Positions 27,975 to 36,647 of a stretch of DNA of 64,000 bases are shown piece by piece. The stretch's first letter is position 1. Every line of letters begins with the position of its first letter. Location of the stretch: positions 1 to 64,000 of the forward strand of contig NZ_RJVR01000303.1 in NCBI RefSeq assembly GCF_003999195.1, given 5' to 3'. The notes beneath the pieces are model-generated. The model was not told the DNA's origin. It saw only the letters and a program-made list of their open reading frames with translations, and did not search any database. The translations under genes were made by a program, and so were the position numbers. The stretch comes from Streptomyces soli. GTDB lineage: Bacteria; Actinomycetota; Actinomycetes; Streptomycetales; Streptomycetaceae.

Positions 27975-28005
27975 TCGTGCGTGGTCCCCCGTGGACCACG
28001 CACGA
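27975..28005. repeat. Perfect 13-bp inverted repeat upstream of the DUF305-YVTN gene
   Basis: TCGTGCGTGGTCC (27975-27987) and GGACCACGCACGA (27993-28005) are perfect complements around CCCGT. It lies 110 bp upstream of the start codon at 28116. It may be an operator or a transcript hairpin; there is no T tract. Confidence 0.85.
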
Positions 28006-28115
28006 ATACGGCGCCAAGATGCATGTGCTACCAGGCGGCCACCAGTGCGGAACCACAGCCGGGCAACGGTCAGACGTGTCCATACGCATGCCAGGCGGAT
28101 AGCAGGGAGAAACGC

Positions 28116-30017
28116 GTGAAGGGCAGCGCACTTCGCCGACTGGGTGTGGCCGGAACAGCGGGATTCCTCGCTTTGGGCCTGGTCGCGTGTCAGTCCGATG
28201 GGCCGGGGAGGGCCGCGTCACCGCATACTCACCCGTCGCCGGTGAGCGCGCACGGACCGTTCACGCAAGAGATGAACAAGAGCATGGAAGTCATGATGGA
28301 AGCCATGGCAGATTCCCCCATGACCGGCGATGCCGATCACGACTTCGCGGCCATGATGGTGCCGCATCACCAGGGGGCCATCGACATGGCCAAGGCGGTC
28401 CTGGAGCACGGTAAGGACCCTGTACTGCGGAGACTGGCCCAGGAGATCATCGTCACGCAGCAGCAGGAGATCGGGGTGATGAAGAGCCGGATGTCGTCGA
28501 GGCCCCCATCCGGCCCGTCGCCGGAGCCGATACGCAAGGGCAAGGAAGATGCAGCTCAGGGGGCCGATGCGGGATCAGACCCAGTGATCCCCATCTCCAG
28601 CCACGACCGCGTGTACACCGCCGACCAGACCTCGAACACCGTCTCGGTGATCGACCCCGCCGCCAACCGGCTCCTGGGCGTGATCCGTCTCGGTGACCCC
28701 GTGCCCGGTTCGCTCAGCCCGCTGTACAAGAACCAATTGCTGGTGCATGGCGGGGGCTTCTCTCCGGACCACAAGACCCTGGCCATCGTCTCCATCGGCT
28801 CCAACTCGGTCACACTGATTGACACAGCGACCAACAAAGTGAAGGGCGTTGTCTACATCGGCCGCTCACCGCACGAGGCGTTCTTCACGCCCGACGGCAA
28901 GGAACTATGGGCAACCGTCCGCGGGGAGGATTACGTGTCAGTGATCGATCCCGTGAGGATGAAAGAAAAGCGCCGCGTCAAGACGGCGAACGGACCGGGA
29001 ATGGTGATGTTCCGGCCGGATGGCCGATACGCCTTCGTGCCCTCGAGCTTCACCCCCGAAGTGAGCGTGGTGGACACCCGGACGTACCGGGTCGTGGCTC
29101 GAGTCCCCCAGGCCAGCCCCTTCTCACCCAATCTGGCCGTGAGCCGGGACGGGACCGAGGTCTGGTTCACGCTCAAAGACAGCGGCAAGACACAGGTGAT
29201 GAGCGCCCGTCCCCCCTTCCGCATCCTTGCGACGATCAACACCGGGCCGATCAGCAATCACGTCACGCTTGTCGACAACCAAGTAGGTAAGTTCGCTTAC
29301 GTGACGGTAGGCGGGGAAAACGTCGTAAAGGTCTACCGGCGCGGCAAGGTACCCGCCTTGGTGGCCACCATCCCCACCGGCAATCTGCCGCACGGCATCT
29401 GGGTCTCGGGCGACGGTACGCGGGTCTACGTCGGCCTCGAGAACCAGGACGCCGCGATCGCCATCGACACACTCAAGAACAAAGTGATCGCCACGATCCC
29501 CATCGGACAGCAGCCGCAGCAGTTGATCTACGTTCCCCAAGCCGTCCCATCCGGCACGGGTACGGCCAACCTGCAGCCCCTCGGGGTCGCGGGTCACGCC
29601 GGTCACCTCACGTTGAGCGCGCCGGAAGGCAGCCGCAGGCGGGCGCACGCGACCGTCTCCGTGAATGCGCTCGGCGCCCTGGACCTCCTCCAAGTCGCGG
29701 CCACAGGCCTGGATCCCGGAAAGAATTACACGCTCTGGCTCACGGAGAACCGGACAGCACCATTTGGCCACAAGGCAGCGCTCACCATGTTTACCGCAAA
29801 CGCTTCAGGCGCCCAGGTCGGCCAGGCAATCGGGCTGTTGCGCCAGGTGCTGACCCCTCCGAAGCCGGCGAAGTCCGCTGCCCGTCAGCGCTTCCTGATC
29901 ATCACACCGGCAGGCAGTAATGTGCCCGTGGCCATCCAGGAGCGCTACCGGCCCATGCCTCCCCCGCCGGGCGCGTCGCCAGAACCGGCGCCCGCAGCGG
30001 GTAGCGGAAAGCGGTGA
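28116..30017 (+). CDS. Lipoprotein with DUF305 domain fused to a YVTN beta-propeller
   Basis: 633-residue exported protein. The GTG at 28116, 5 nt after AGGGAGA, gives a signal with lipobox LVAC (Cys 25). Residues ~50-127 form a DUF305 domain (HDFAAMMVPHHQGAIDMAKA), a helical His/Met-rich fold found in proteins linked to copper. After a charged linker, residues ~160-475 contain repeated YVTN-type blades (VYTADQTSNTVSVIDPAANR; SVTLIDTATNKVKGVVYIGR; VYVGLENQDAAIAIDTLKNK). Residues ~495-610 form a beta-rich tail (GLDPGKNYTLWLTENRTAPF), and the end is proline-rich. I know of no function for this combination; metal or redox handling at the membrane surface is a guess. Confidence 0.88.
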   Translation: MKGSALRRLGVAGTAGFLALGLVACQSDGPGRAASPHTHPSPVSAHGPFTQEMNKSMEVMMEAMADSPMTGDADHDFAAMMVPHHQGAIDMAKAVLEHGKDPVLRRLAQEIIVTQQQEIGVMKSRMSSRPPSGPSPEPIRKGKEDAAQGADAGSDPVIPISSHDRVYTADQTSNTVSVIDPAANRLLGVIRLGDPVPGSLSPLYKNQLLVHGGGFSPDHKTLAIVSIGSNSVTLIDTATNKVKGVVYIGRSPHEAFFTPDGKELWATVRGEDYVSVIDPVRMKEKRRVKTANGPGMVMFRPDGRYAFVPSSFTPEVSVVDTRTYRVVARVPQASPFSPNLAVSRDGTEVWFTLKDSGKTQVMSARPPFRILATINTGPISNHVTLVDNQVGKFAYVTVGGENVVKVYRRGKVPALVATIPTGNLPHGIWVSGDGTRVYVGLENQDAAIAIDTLKNKVIATIPIGQQPQQLIYVPQAVPSGTGTANLQPLGVAGHAGHLTLSAPEGSRRRAHATVSVNALGALDLLQVAATGLDPGKNYTLWLTENRTAPFGHKAALTMFTANASGAQVGQAIGLLRQVLTPPKPAKSAARQRFLIITPAGSNVPVAIQERYRPMPPPPGASPEPAPAAGSGKR

Positions 30018-30029
30018 CGCCCGCTGGGG

Positions 30030-30408
30030 GCGCCTTGTCCACTGCTGTGGCTCGGGGCCGCTGCTGGACGCGGTGGAGGAGCGCTGCACCGCGCACACGG
30101 AGCGTTTCCAGGCGAAGGCGGCGGACCCGGAGGCCGCCTCGGACGCGTTCGAGCTGGTGCTTCAGCTTCCGGGCTGACGCTGACGGTGCCGCCGGGGCGC
30201 AGCATCCTGGACCACCGTTCAGGGCGCGGGTGTCCAGGTGCTGTACTCCCGCACGGAGGGCACCTGCGGCACCTGCGAGACCGACATCGTCGAGGGCGAG
30301 GCGGACCATCGGGACGCGGTGCTCACCGCCGAGGAGCAGGCCACGGGCGAGACCATGATGATCTGCGTGTCACGCTGCCGGGGTGCGCGGCTTGTCCTTG
30401 ACCTGTGA
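30030..30408 (+). pseudogene. C-terminal remnant of a phthalate-dioxygenase-reductase-like (VanB-type) ferredoxin reductase
   Basis: Fragments in different frames give the reductase end HCCGSGPLLDAVEERC, the linker AADPEAASDAFELVLQ, LTVPPGRSILD, and the plant-type 2Fe-2S ferredoxin tail EGTCGTCETDIVEGEADHRD with TMMICVSRC and ARLVLDL. At least two frameshifts (near 30170 and 30220) and loss of the whole FMN/NAD part make it dead. Vanillate demethylase reductases of this type produce protocatechuate, which fits the neighbouring pca genes, but the original substrate is unknown. Confidence 0.75.
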
Positions 30409-31041
30409 GTCCTCCGCCGCCCCGTCGTGCTGCCACTTGGGGTGATGGTCGCGGACCCACTGCGGGGTGACGAAGCCCGTACGCATCCCGAGGCGGGCCT
30501 CGGGATCGCGTGCGGCCATCCAGATGTGGCCGATGACGACCGCGCCGATGGCCAGCGCCAGCCAGTCGTGGACGAAGGTGGCGCCGGTGCGCAGGGTGAC
30601 CACCACCATGTTCGGGAACCACATCATCAGACCGGTGCCGATCATGACCAGCGCGGCACCGGCCGCGAAGGACGCGTACACCTTCTGGCCCGCGTTGAAC
30701 TTGCCCGCCAGGCGCAGTGATTCGGGCCTGCGGCGTATGGCGTCGCGCAGCCAGCTCCAGTCGTACGAGGCGAAGCGGTTGAGCAGCTTCAGGTTGTGGC
30801 GGAAGGCGCGGGAGGCGAGCCCGGCCAGGACCGGGACGGGGAGCATGATGCCCGCCCATTCGTGGACGGTGACCACCAGGCGGCGCCGGCCGACGATCTC
30901 GGCGAGCGCGGGCAGGTAGAGCATCGCGGCGGTGACCAGGCAGATCAGCATCAGGGCGGACGTGGTGCGGTGCACCCAGTGCTCGGCCGGGGTGAAGCGG
31001 CGGATACGGCGGCCGGTGGCCGCCTTGTCAGGTGGAGTCAT
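30370..31041 (-). CDS. Membrane cytochrome b (Ni/Fe-hydrogenase/formate dehydrogenase gamma type)
   Basis: 223-residue membrane protein with four helices and histidines placed for b-heme binding: FTPAEHWVHRTTSALML, VVTVHEWAGIMLPV, TFVHDWLALAIGAVVIGHIW. The ATG at 31041 overlaps the end of the upstream molybdopterin gene by 14 bp, so the two are co-translated and likely form a complex passing electrons between quinol and the periplasmic enzyme. Its 3' end overlaps the dead ferredoxin reductase fragment on the other strand by 39 bp. Confidence 0.87.
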   Translation of the reverse strand: MTPPDKAATGRRIRRFTPAEHWVHRTTSALMLICLVTAAMLYLPALAEIVGRRRLVVTVHEWAGIMLPVPVLAGLASRAFRHNLKLLNRFASYDWSWLRDAIRRRPESLRLAGKFNAGQKVYASFAAGAALVMIGTGLMMWFPNMVVVTLRTGATFVHDWLALAIGAVVIGHIWMAARDPEARLGMRTGFVTPQWVRDHHPKWQHDGAAEDSQVKDKPRTPAA

Positions 31042-31735
31042 CGCTGCGTCCGTTGGAGCGGCCGACCCAGGCGTCGACGTCGTAACCGTAGTGCTCCCAG
31101 TAGCCGGGCTCGACTCCCTTGGTGACCTCGATCCCGGACAGCCACTTGGCCGACTTGTAGAAGTACATCGGTGCGACATAGAGGCGAACGGGACCGCCGT
31201 GTGCATTCGTGACCGGCTGGCCCTGTATCTTGAGGGCGACGATGACGTCGTCGCGGCGGGCCTGCTTGAGGGTCAGGCTCTCGCTGTAGGCGCCGTCGAA
31301 GCAGGTGAAGCGGACGGCGGTGGCCTCGTCCCGTACGCCCGCCAGGTCCAGCAGGTGCGAGAGCTTCACGCCTTCGAACGGGGTGTTGTCCACCCGCCAT
31401 CCGGTGACGCACTGAACGTCGCGGACCATGCGGGTCTGCGGCATGGCACGCAGGTCGGAGAGCCGGTAGGTGGCCGCTTTGTCCACCAGGCCGCTCACCT
31501 TCAGCCGGTAGTCCGTCTCCGAGCGGTGCGGAATGGAGGACGCCACCGAGTAGAAGCGGAAGCCACCCCCGCCGGGCAGCAGACCGGTGACCCCGGTGGG
31601 GTCCTTGCTGCTGACCGCCGACAGCGCGGAGTCCAGGCCGCCCTGCAGTTTGGCCCCGAACGCGACACCCGCCGCGCCGAGCCCGATCATGCCGAGCATC
31701 ACGCGCCGGCCGACCGGCGCGCCGATTTCTTCCAT
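31028..31735 (-). CDS. Molybdopterin-dependent oxidoreductase, sulfite-oxidase fold
   Basis: 235-residue exported enzyme. The N-terminus has a twin-arginine-like signal (GAPVGRRVMLGMIGLGAAG). The molybdenum-ligating Cys is in MVRDVQCVTGWRVDN. PFEGVKLSHLLDLAG, LYVAPMYFYKSAKW and GYWEHYGYDVDAW are typical of the MsrP/YedY-like small sulfite-oxidase fold. Start at ATG 31735, upstream of the coupled cytochrome b gene. The substrate is unknown; methionine sulfoxide repair, as for MsrPQ, is one possibility, but the partner here is not MsrQ-like in length or motif. Confidence 0.88.
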   Translation of the reverse strand: MEEIGAPVGRRVMLGMIGLGAAGVAFGAKLQGGLDSALSAVSSKDPTGVTGLLPGGGGFRFYSVASSIPHRSETDYRLKVSGLVDKAATYRLSDLRAMPQTRMVRDVQCVTGWRVDNTPFEGVKLSHLLDLAGVRDEATAVRFTCFDGAYSESLTLKQARRDDVIVALKIQGQPVTNAHGGPVRLYVAPMYFYKSAKWLSGIEVTKGVEPGYWEHYGYDVDAWVGRSNGRSDDST

Positions 31736-31813
31736 ACCGCCCACACTAGACCTTGTTCCAGGGCTTCCCACGATCGCCCGAGGGCTGTAATGGGACGGTA
31801 AGGACCCGCCGGC

Positions 31814-33004
31814 TCAGCCGATGTGCAAGCCCGCGTAGTTCTCCGCGAGTTCGGCGGCCGCGTACGGGGACGAGGCGATCCGGTCGAGCTGGGAGATCTG
31901 CAGCCGGGTCTCGAACGCGCTCTGGTCCGGGTCGGTGTGCAGGGTGCTGGTCATGAAGTACGAGAAGTGCTCGGCGCGCCAGACACGCTTGAGGCAGGTG
32001 TCGGAGTACGCGTCGAGCAGTTCGGCGGAGCCGGTGTCCTTCAAGTTGGCGAAGGCCCTGGCCAGGACGATGACGTCGGCGGCGGCGAGGTTGAGGCCCT
32101 TGGCGCCGGTGGGCGGCACGATGTGCGCGGCGTCGCCGGCCAGGAAGACCCGGCCGTAGCTCATCGGCTCGGAGACGAAGCTGCGCATCGGCAGCACGCC
32201 CTTGGAGGTGATGGGACCTCGCTCCAGCGTCCAGTCACCGTCGATGGCGAAGCGGGCGTCGAGCTCGTCCCAGATCCGCTCGTCGGACCAGTCGGCCGGG
32301 TCGGTGCCGTTGGGGACCTGGAGGTAGAGCCGGCTGACGGACGGCGATCGCATGCTCAGCAGGGCGAAGCCGCGCGGCGAGTGGGCGTAGACCAGCTCGT
32401 CGCTGGACGGCGGGACATCAGCGAGGATCCCGAACCAGGAGTACGGGTAGACCCGCTCGTACGTCTTCTTGATGCTCTCCGGCACCGCGTCGCGGGCGAC
32501 GCCGTGGAAGCCGTCGCAGCCCACGACGTAGTCGCAGATGAGGGTCTTGTCCTGGCCCTCGTGGGTGTAGCGGATCACGGGCCGGTCGCCAGTCTTGATA
32601 TTCGCAGTGGCGCCCTCGACGGCCAGTACCTGGGCCTCGAAGAGCAGCGGGGCGCCGTCCTTGAGCTGCAGAGCTATCAGGTCCTTGCACACCTCGGTCT
32701 GGGCGTAGACCCAGACGCGGCGGCCGCCGGTGAGGGACGGGAAGTCGATGCGGTGCGCCTTGCGGTCCCAGCGCAGCTCGATGCCGTCGTGGACCAGGCC
32801 CTCGCGGTCGAGACGCTCGCCGGCGCCGGAGGAGCGCAGCACGTCCACCGTGGACTGCTCCAGGATGCCGGCGCGCTGGCGGTGCTCGACGTAGGCGCGG
32901 TCGCGGCTCTCCAGGACGACGCAGTCGATGCCGGAGTTGTGCAGCAGACGGGCGAGAAGCAGGCCCGCCGGGCCGCCGCCGATGATGCCGACGGTGGTGT
33001 GCAT
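31814..33004 (-). CDS. pobA: 4-hydroxybenzoate 3-monooxygenase
   Basis: 396-residue FAD monooxygenase making protocatechuate from 4-hydroxybenzoate with NAD(P)H and O2. The FAD fingerprint GIIGGGPAGLLLARLL is at the N-terminus; CDYVVGCDGFHGVARD is the NADPH/FAD DG motif; GDAAHIVPPTGAKGLNLAAAD is the second FAD motif with the active-site Pro-rich loop. Length and motifs match PHBH closely. ATG start at 33004, only 5 bp after the pcaL stop, so it is the last gene of the pca operon. Confidence 0.96.
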   Translation of the reverse strand: MHTTVGIIGGGPAGLLLARLLHNSGIDCVVLESRDRAYVEHRQRAGILEQSTVDVLRSSGAGERLDREGLVHDGIELRWDRKAHRIDFPSLTGGRRVWVYAQTEVCKDLIALQLKDGAPLLFEAQVLAVEGATANIKTGDRPVIRYTHEGQDKTLICDYVVGCDGFHGVARDAVPESIKKTYERVYPYSWFGILADVPPSSDELVYAHSPRGFALLSMRSPSVSRLYLQVPNGTDPADWSDERIWDELDARFAIDGDWTLERGPITSKGVLPMRSFVSEPMSYGRVFLAGDAAHIVPPTGAKGLNLAAADVIVLARAFANLKDTGSAELLDAYSDTCLKRVWRAEHFSYFMTSTLHTDPDQSAFETRLQISQLDRIASSPYAAAELAENYAGLHIG

Positions 33005-33009
33005 GAGGA

Positions 33010-34167
33010 TCAGTGCCCCTCTTCTTCGAGGATCCGGTTGGCGATGGCGAAAGCGGCGTTGGCCGCGGGCACCCCGCAGTAGATGGCCGACTGGAGCAGG
33101 ACTTCCTGGATCTCGTCGGGGGTGAGGCCGTTGCGCAGCGCGGCGCGGACATGCATGGCCAGCTCTTCGTGGTGGCCGTGCGCAACCAGCGCGGTGAGGG
33201 TGATGCAGCTTCGGGTCTTACGGCTCAGGCCGGGCCGGGTCCAGATCTCGCCCCACGCGTAGCGGGTGATGAAGTCCTGGAACACCGATGTGAAGGCGGT
33301 GGTGCGGGCCACGGCCCGGTCGACATGCGCGTCGCCCAGGACCGCCCGGCGGACCGCCATTCCGGCGCCGTACCTCGCGCCGTCGTCGTTGGGGCGGCCC
33401 GGGTTGGCGGCGAAGTCGCCGAGCAGCGCGGCCAGTACGGGCGCGGGGCGCTCGACGTTGGCCAGGTGGGACGCGTGCGCGACCTCGGTGAGGCTCGCCC
33501 CCAGGATCCCGTCGGCCAGCTCACGCGCGTGGGCCGGCGGCGTCGCCGGATCCTCGCGGCCCGCGATCACGATGGTCGGCGCGCTGATCTCCGGCAGCTC
33601 CGCGCGCAGGTCGAACGCGGCCAGCGCGTCGCAACACGCCGCGTACGCCTCCGCGTCGGCGGCCCGCATGTCGGCCACCAGTGCCTCGGCGGCCGGTTCG
33701 CCCACGAAGTCCGGCGTGAACCAGCGGCCTGCGGCGGAGTCCGCGACCGGGTCGGTCCCCTTCGCCCGGACCAAGGCGGCGCGCTCCTGCCAGCCCGCCG
33801 GCTCCCCGAACCAGGCTGACGTGCACAGCAGCGCGAGGCTGCGGACCCGGTCCGGGTGGTTGACGGCGAGCCACGTCCCGACGGCTCCCCCGAGCGACAC
33901 GCCGGCGTACGCGAACGTCCCGATCCCGAGGCTGTCGGCGAGCTCCAGGACCAACCGCCCGAGGTCAGCGACGGTAGCTCCCGCCTGGACGAGCTGCGCC
34001 GGCGAGTCGCCGTGGCCCGGCAGGTCATAGCGGACCACGCGATGCGTGCGCGCCAGCGCGGGGACCTGGGCGTCCCAAACGGCGAGCGACGTGCCGAGCG
34101 AGGGGCCCAGGATGAGCGGCGGGGCGGCCTCGCCGCCGTCCACGCGGTGGTGCAGCAGGGTGGTCAT
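33010..34167 (-). CDS. pcaL: PcaL: fused 3-oxoadipate enol-lactonase and 4-carboxymuconolactone decarboxylase
   Basis: 385-residue two-domain enzyme of the protocatechuate branch. Residues 1-250 are an alpha/beta hydrolase with nucleophile elbow AGVSLGGAVG (Ser 91); residues ~260-385 are the carboxymuconolactone decarboxylase (SRKTRSCITLTALVAHGHHE, GLTPDEIQEVLLQSAIYCGV). The fusion is usual in actinomycetes. Decarboxylase follows lactonase in the chain although it acts first. Start ATG 34167; separated from pcaB by a 520-bp spacer that contains palindromic repeats, unlike the tight junctions elsewhere in the operon. Confidence 0.95.
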   Translation of the reverse strand: MTTLLHHRVDGGEAAPPLILGPSLGTSLAVWDAQVPALARTHRVVRYDLPGHGDSPAQLVQAGATVADLGRLVLELADSLGIGTFAYAGVSLGGAVGTWLAVNHPDRVRSLALLCTSAWFGEPAGWQERAALVRAKGTDPVADSAAGRWFTPDFVGEPAAEALVADMRAADAEAYAACCDALAAFDLRAELPEISAPTIVIAGREDPATPPAHARELADGILGASLTEVAHASHLANVERPAPVLAALLGDFAANPGRPNDDGARYGAGMAVRRAVLGDAHVDRAVARTTAFTSVFQDFITRYAWGEIWTRPGLSRKTRSCITLTALVAHGHHEELAMHVRAALRNGLTPDEIQEVLLQSAIYCGVPAANAAFAIANRILEEEGH

Positions 34168-34687
34168 ACGCTCTCCTCGGGCCGATCTCTGGCACTGCCC
34201 TCACGGGCGCTTCGCGCCCTTCGGGCGGGTGAGTCGGGGGCGCCGTCTGCGCCGCCGGTCGGTGGGTCGTTGCGGTCTCGCGGGCGGCTGCACCCCCGTG
34301 ACCAGGGGTTTTCTCTCCCCGCACCCGCACCTTCCCGAAACCGGGGGCTCCGCCCCCTGGATCCCCCCGGGTTGGGCGTTTGCCTCGGGCGGGACGGGCT
34401 GGCCCAACCCGCCCGCACCCGGCGACGGGCTCGCACCACGACGGTGGGTGTCCGAGGGTGCGTCGGCGGCCTGAGGCCCGTGGCCGGGTTGTGCCAGCCT
34501 CCCCAAAAGCTTCCTTTGGGTGGGGGTCCTCCCCCTGGCTTCGCCGGGGGCACCCCCACCGGCCGAAGGCTGGTGGGGGCACCTCCCGGCCGAAGGTTGG
34601 GGGAGAGTGCCCCCACCCCCAGCCTTCGGCCGGGAGGTGCCCCTATCTCGCTCCGCTCGCCTTGCGGAACGCCTTCCCACAACCCGG
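34168..34687. other. 520-bp pcaB-pcaL spacer, no gene
   Basis: No coding signal. The first part has hairpins (CGGGCGCTTCGCGCCCTTCG near 34203, GGGGGCTCCGCCCCC near 34346) and the last part the repeat module described separately. All other junctions in the operon are from a few bases of overlap to 11 bp, so this spacer looks like inserted material. Confidence 0.7.
34518..34672. repeat. Palindromic repeat module D, pcaB-pcaL spacer
   Basis: Bases 34518-34579 are identical over 62 nt to 46243-46304 inside element C. The following bases form nested hairpins (GGGGGCACCTCCCGGCCGAAGG with its complement CCTTCGGCCGGGAGGTGCCCC at about 34635-34655), ending in CTCGCTCCGCTCGCCTTGCGG, like the end of module E and the arm of element A. 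No terminal GAGGCCGCGCGAAT repeat is seen, so this is a partial or internal module. Confidence 0.75.
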
Positions 34688-36097
34688 TCATGGCTCGGCG
34701 CGCCGCAGGGCGCGGTCGACGAGGGCTGCTGCGGAGCCCAAGTAGGTGAGGGGGTCGGTGAGTTCGCGGAGGCGCTCCTTGGGGAGGACGCCGGCGAGCG
34801 CGGGCTCTTCGAGAAGCGCTTCGTCGAGTTCGAGGCCCTCCTCGACCGCGCGGCGGGCAGCCCGGGCGAGGGCGGATTTGGCCTCGCCGCGGCCGATCAG
34901 GGCGGTGAAGGCCGCGGCGAGGTGCTCGGAGACGATGAGGCCTTCCGTGGCGTCGAGGTTGTCGCGCATGCGGTGGGGGTGCACGCGGAGGCCTTCGACG
35001 AGTTCGGCGGCGTCGCGGGAGGCGCCGCCGACGAGGCGAAGGGCTTCGCGGAGGGGCTGCCATTCGGCGTGCCAGGCACCGGCGGGGCGTTCGTCCTCGG
35101 CGGCGAGGGAGCCGAAGAGGACGGAGGCGAGGGCGGGGACCTGGCGGGCGGCGGCGGAGATGAGGGTGGCGCGGACGGGGTTGGCCTTGTGGGGCATGGC
35201 GGAGGAGCCGCCGCCGGTGCCTTCGGAGAGTTCGCCGATCTCGGTGCGGGACAGCAGTAGCACGTCGGCCGCGATCTTGCCGAGGGCGCCCGCCGCGAAG
35301 GCCAGTGCACCGCCGAGGTCCGCGATGGGGGTACGCAGTGTGTGCCAGGGCAGCGCGGGCTCGGCGAGGCCGGTCTCGGCGGCGTAGGCGGCGAGCAGCA
35401 GGACGCCGACGTCGCCCTCGGGGGCCACCCCGTAGGCCTCGGCGAAGGCCTGGAAGGCGGCCAATGTGCCTGCCGCTCCGCCGAGTTGGGCCGGGAGGGA
35501 GGCGCGGACGGCGGCGAGGCGGTCGCGGGCGTCGAGCACCAGGGCCCGCCAGCCGGCCGCCTTCAGCCCGAACGTGGTGGGGACGGCGTGTTGCGTCAGG
35601 GTGCGGCCGGGCAGCGGCGTGTCGCGGTGCTCGGCGGCGAGCCGGCCCAGCGCGTCGGCCGCGCGGTCGAGGTCGATCAGCACCGGCGCCAGGGCGCGGG
35701 AGGCGACCAACATGACTGCCGTGTCCAGGATGTCCTGGCTGGTCGCGCCGCGGTGGACGTAGGCGCCCGCTTCCGCGTCGCGCTCGGCGGCGGCCGCCGT
35801 GAGGTCGGCGATCAGCGGGATGACCGGGTTGCCGCCGGCGCGGGCGCGCAGCGCCAGGTCCCGTACGTCGTAGCGGCCGGTGTCGGCGGCCGCCTCCGTG
35901 ACGGCAGCCGCCGCCGAGGCCGGGGCGAGGCCCAGCGCTGCCTGGGCGCGGGTGAGCGCGGCCTCGGCGTCGAGCATGGCGCGTACGTACGCGGCGTCGC
36001 CCGTGGCAGCTTCGGCCTCGGACCCGGCCCGCACCGGTGAGAGCAGGCCGAAGTCCTCGGCGGGGTCAGTCGAAGGCAAGGAAGACCGTCTCCTCAT
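34688..36097 (-). CDS. pcaB: 3-carboxy-cis,cis-muconate cycloisomerase
   Basis: 469-residue fumarase/aspartase-superfamily enzyme closing carboxymuconate to the lactone. Signatures are GDAAYVRAMLDAEAALTRAQ near the N-terminus, HRGATSQDILDTAVML (catalytic His region) and the superfamily signature GGSSAMPHKANPVRA. The stop is at 34688. The start is uncertain: ATG 36097 overlaps pcaG by 32 bp, whereas a TTG at 36079 has AGGAG about 10 nt upstream and fits the shorter N-terminus of relatives. Confidence 0.93.
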   Translation of the reverse strand: MRRRSSLPSTDPAEDFGLLSPVRAGSEAEAATGDAAYVRAMLDAEAALTRAQAALGLAPASAAAAVTEAAADTGRYDVRDLALRARAGGNPVIPLIADLTAAAAERDAEAGAYVHRGATSQDILDTAVMLVASRALAPVLIDLDRAADALGRLAAEHRDTPLPGRTLTQHAVPTTFGLKAAGWRALVLDARDRLAAVRASLPAQLGGAAGTLAAFQAFAEAYGVAPEGDVGVLLLAAYAAETGLAEPALPWHTLRTPIADLGGALAFAAGALGKIAADVLLLSRTEIGELSEGTGGGSSAMPHKANPVRATLISAAARQVPALASVLFGSLAAEDERPAGAWHAEWQPLREALRLVGGASRDAAELVEGLRVHPHRMRDNLDATEGLIVSEHLAAAFTALIGRGEAKSALARAARRAVEEGLELDEALLEEPALAGVLPKERLRELTDPLTYLGSAAALVDRALRRAEP

Positions 36098-36647
36098 GCA
36101 CACCGTCGTACTGCAGACGGATGTCGAAACGAAGGACCCCCGGGGCGCTGCCGGTGTCCGGCGTGGCGAGCAGCGTGTCCCGGCGCTCGGGGCTCAGCGA
36201 GGCGAGCAGCGGGTCGGCCGTCGGGTCGGTCAGCTCGGGCAGGTAGGCCCGGGTGTACAGGTGGTGTAGCAGGCCGCGCGCGAAGACGATGAGCGACAGG
36301 TACGGGGCTCCGCCCGGCGGCAGCGTACGGATGACGTAGTGGCCGTCGGCGTCGGTGGCGATGCGGCCGAAGCCGGTGAAGGCGACGCCGTCGCGGCCGA
36401 TGATCTCGCCCTTGACGGGGTCGCGGCGCAGCGAGCCGGGGGCGCCGGTGCGGGAGCCGTCGGGGGCGGGCTGCCAGACCTCGACGATGGCGTCGGGGAT
36501 GGGCAGGCCGGCGCCATCGTAGACGTAGCCGTGGACGGTGACGGTGTCCGGGTGGCCGGTGGGCGCGATGTCGCCGCCCTTGGCGAAGGGGAGGGCGTAG
36601 CCGTAGAAGGGGCCTACGGTCTGCGAGGGGGTGGGGGCGAGAGACAT
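36066..36647 (-). CDS. pcaG: Protocatechuate 3,4-dioxygenase alpha subunit
   Basis: 193-residue alpha subunit of the intradiol ring-cleaving dioxygenase. It starts MSLAPTPSQTVGPFYGYALP and contains VWQPAPDGSRTG, FTGFGRIATDADGHYVIRTL and PPGGAPYLSLIVFARGLLHH. As in the family, it lacks the full set of iron ligands, which the beta subunit provides. Its ATG shares one base with the pcaH stop (TGATG at 36645-36649), ensuring equal synthesis of both subunits. Confidence 0.95.
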   Translation of the reverse strand: MSLAPTPSQTVGPFYGYALPFAKGGDIAPTGHPDTVTVHGYVYDGAGLPIPDAIVEVWQPAPDGSRTGAPGSLRRDPVKGEIIGRDGVAFTGFGRIATDADGHYVIRTLPPGGAPYLSLIVFARGLLHHLYTRAYLPELTDPTADPLLASLSPERRDTLLATPDTGSAPGVLRFDIRLQYDGVHEETVFLAFD

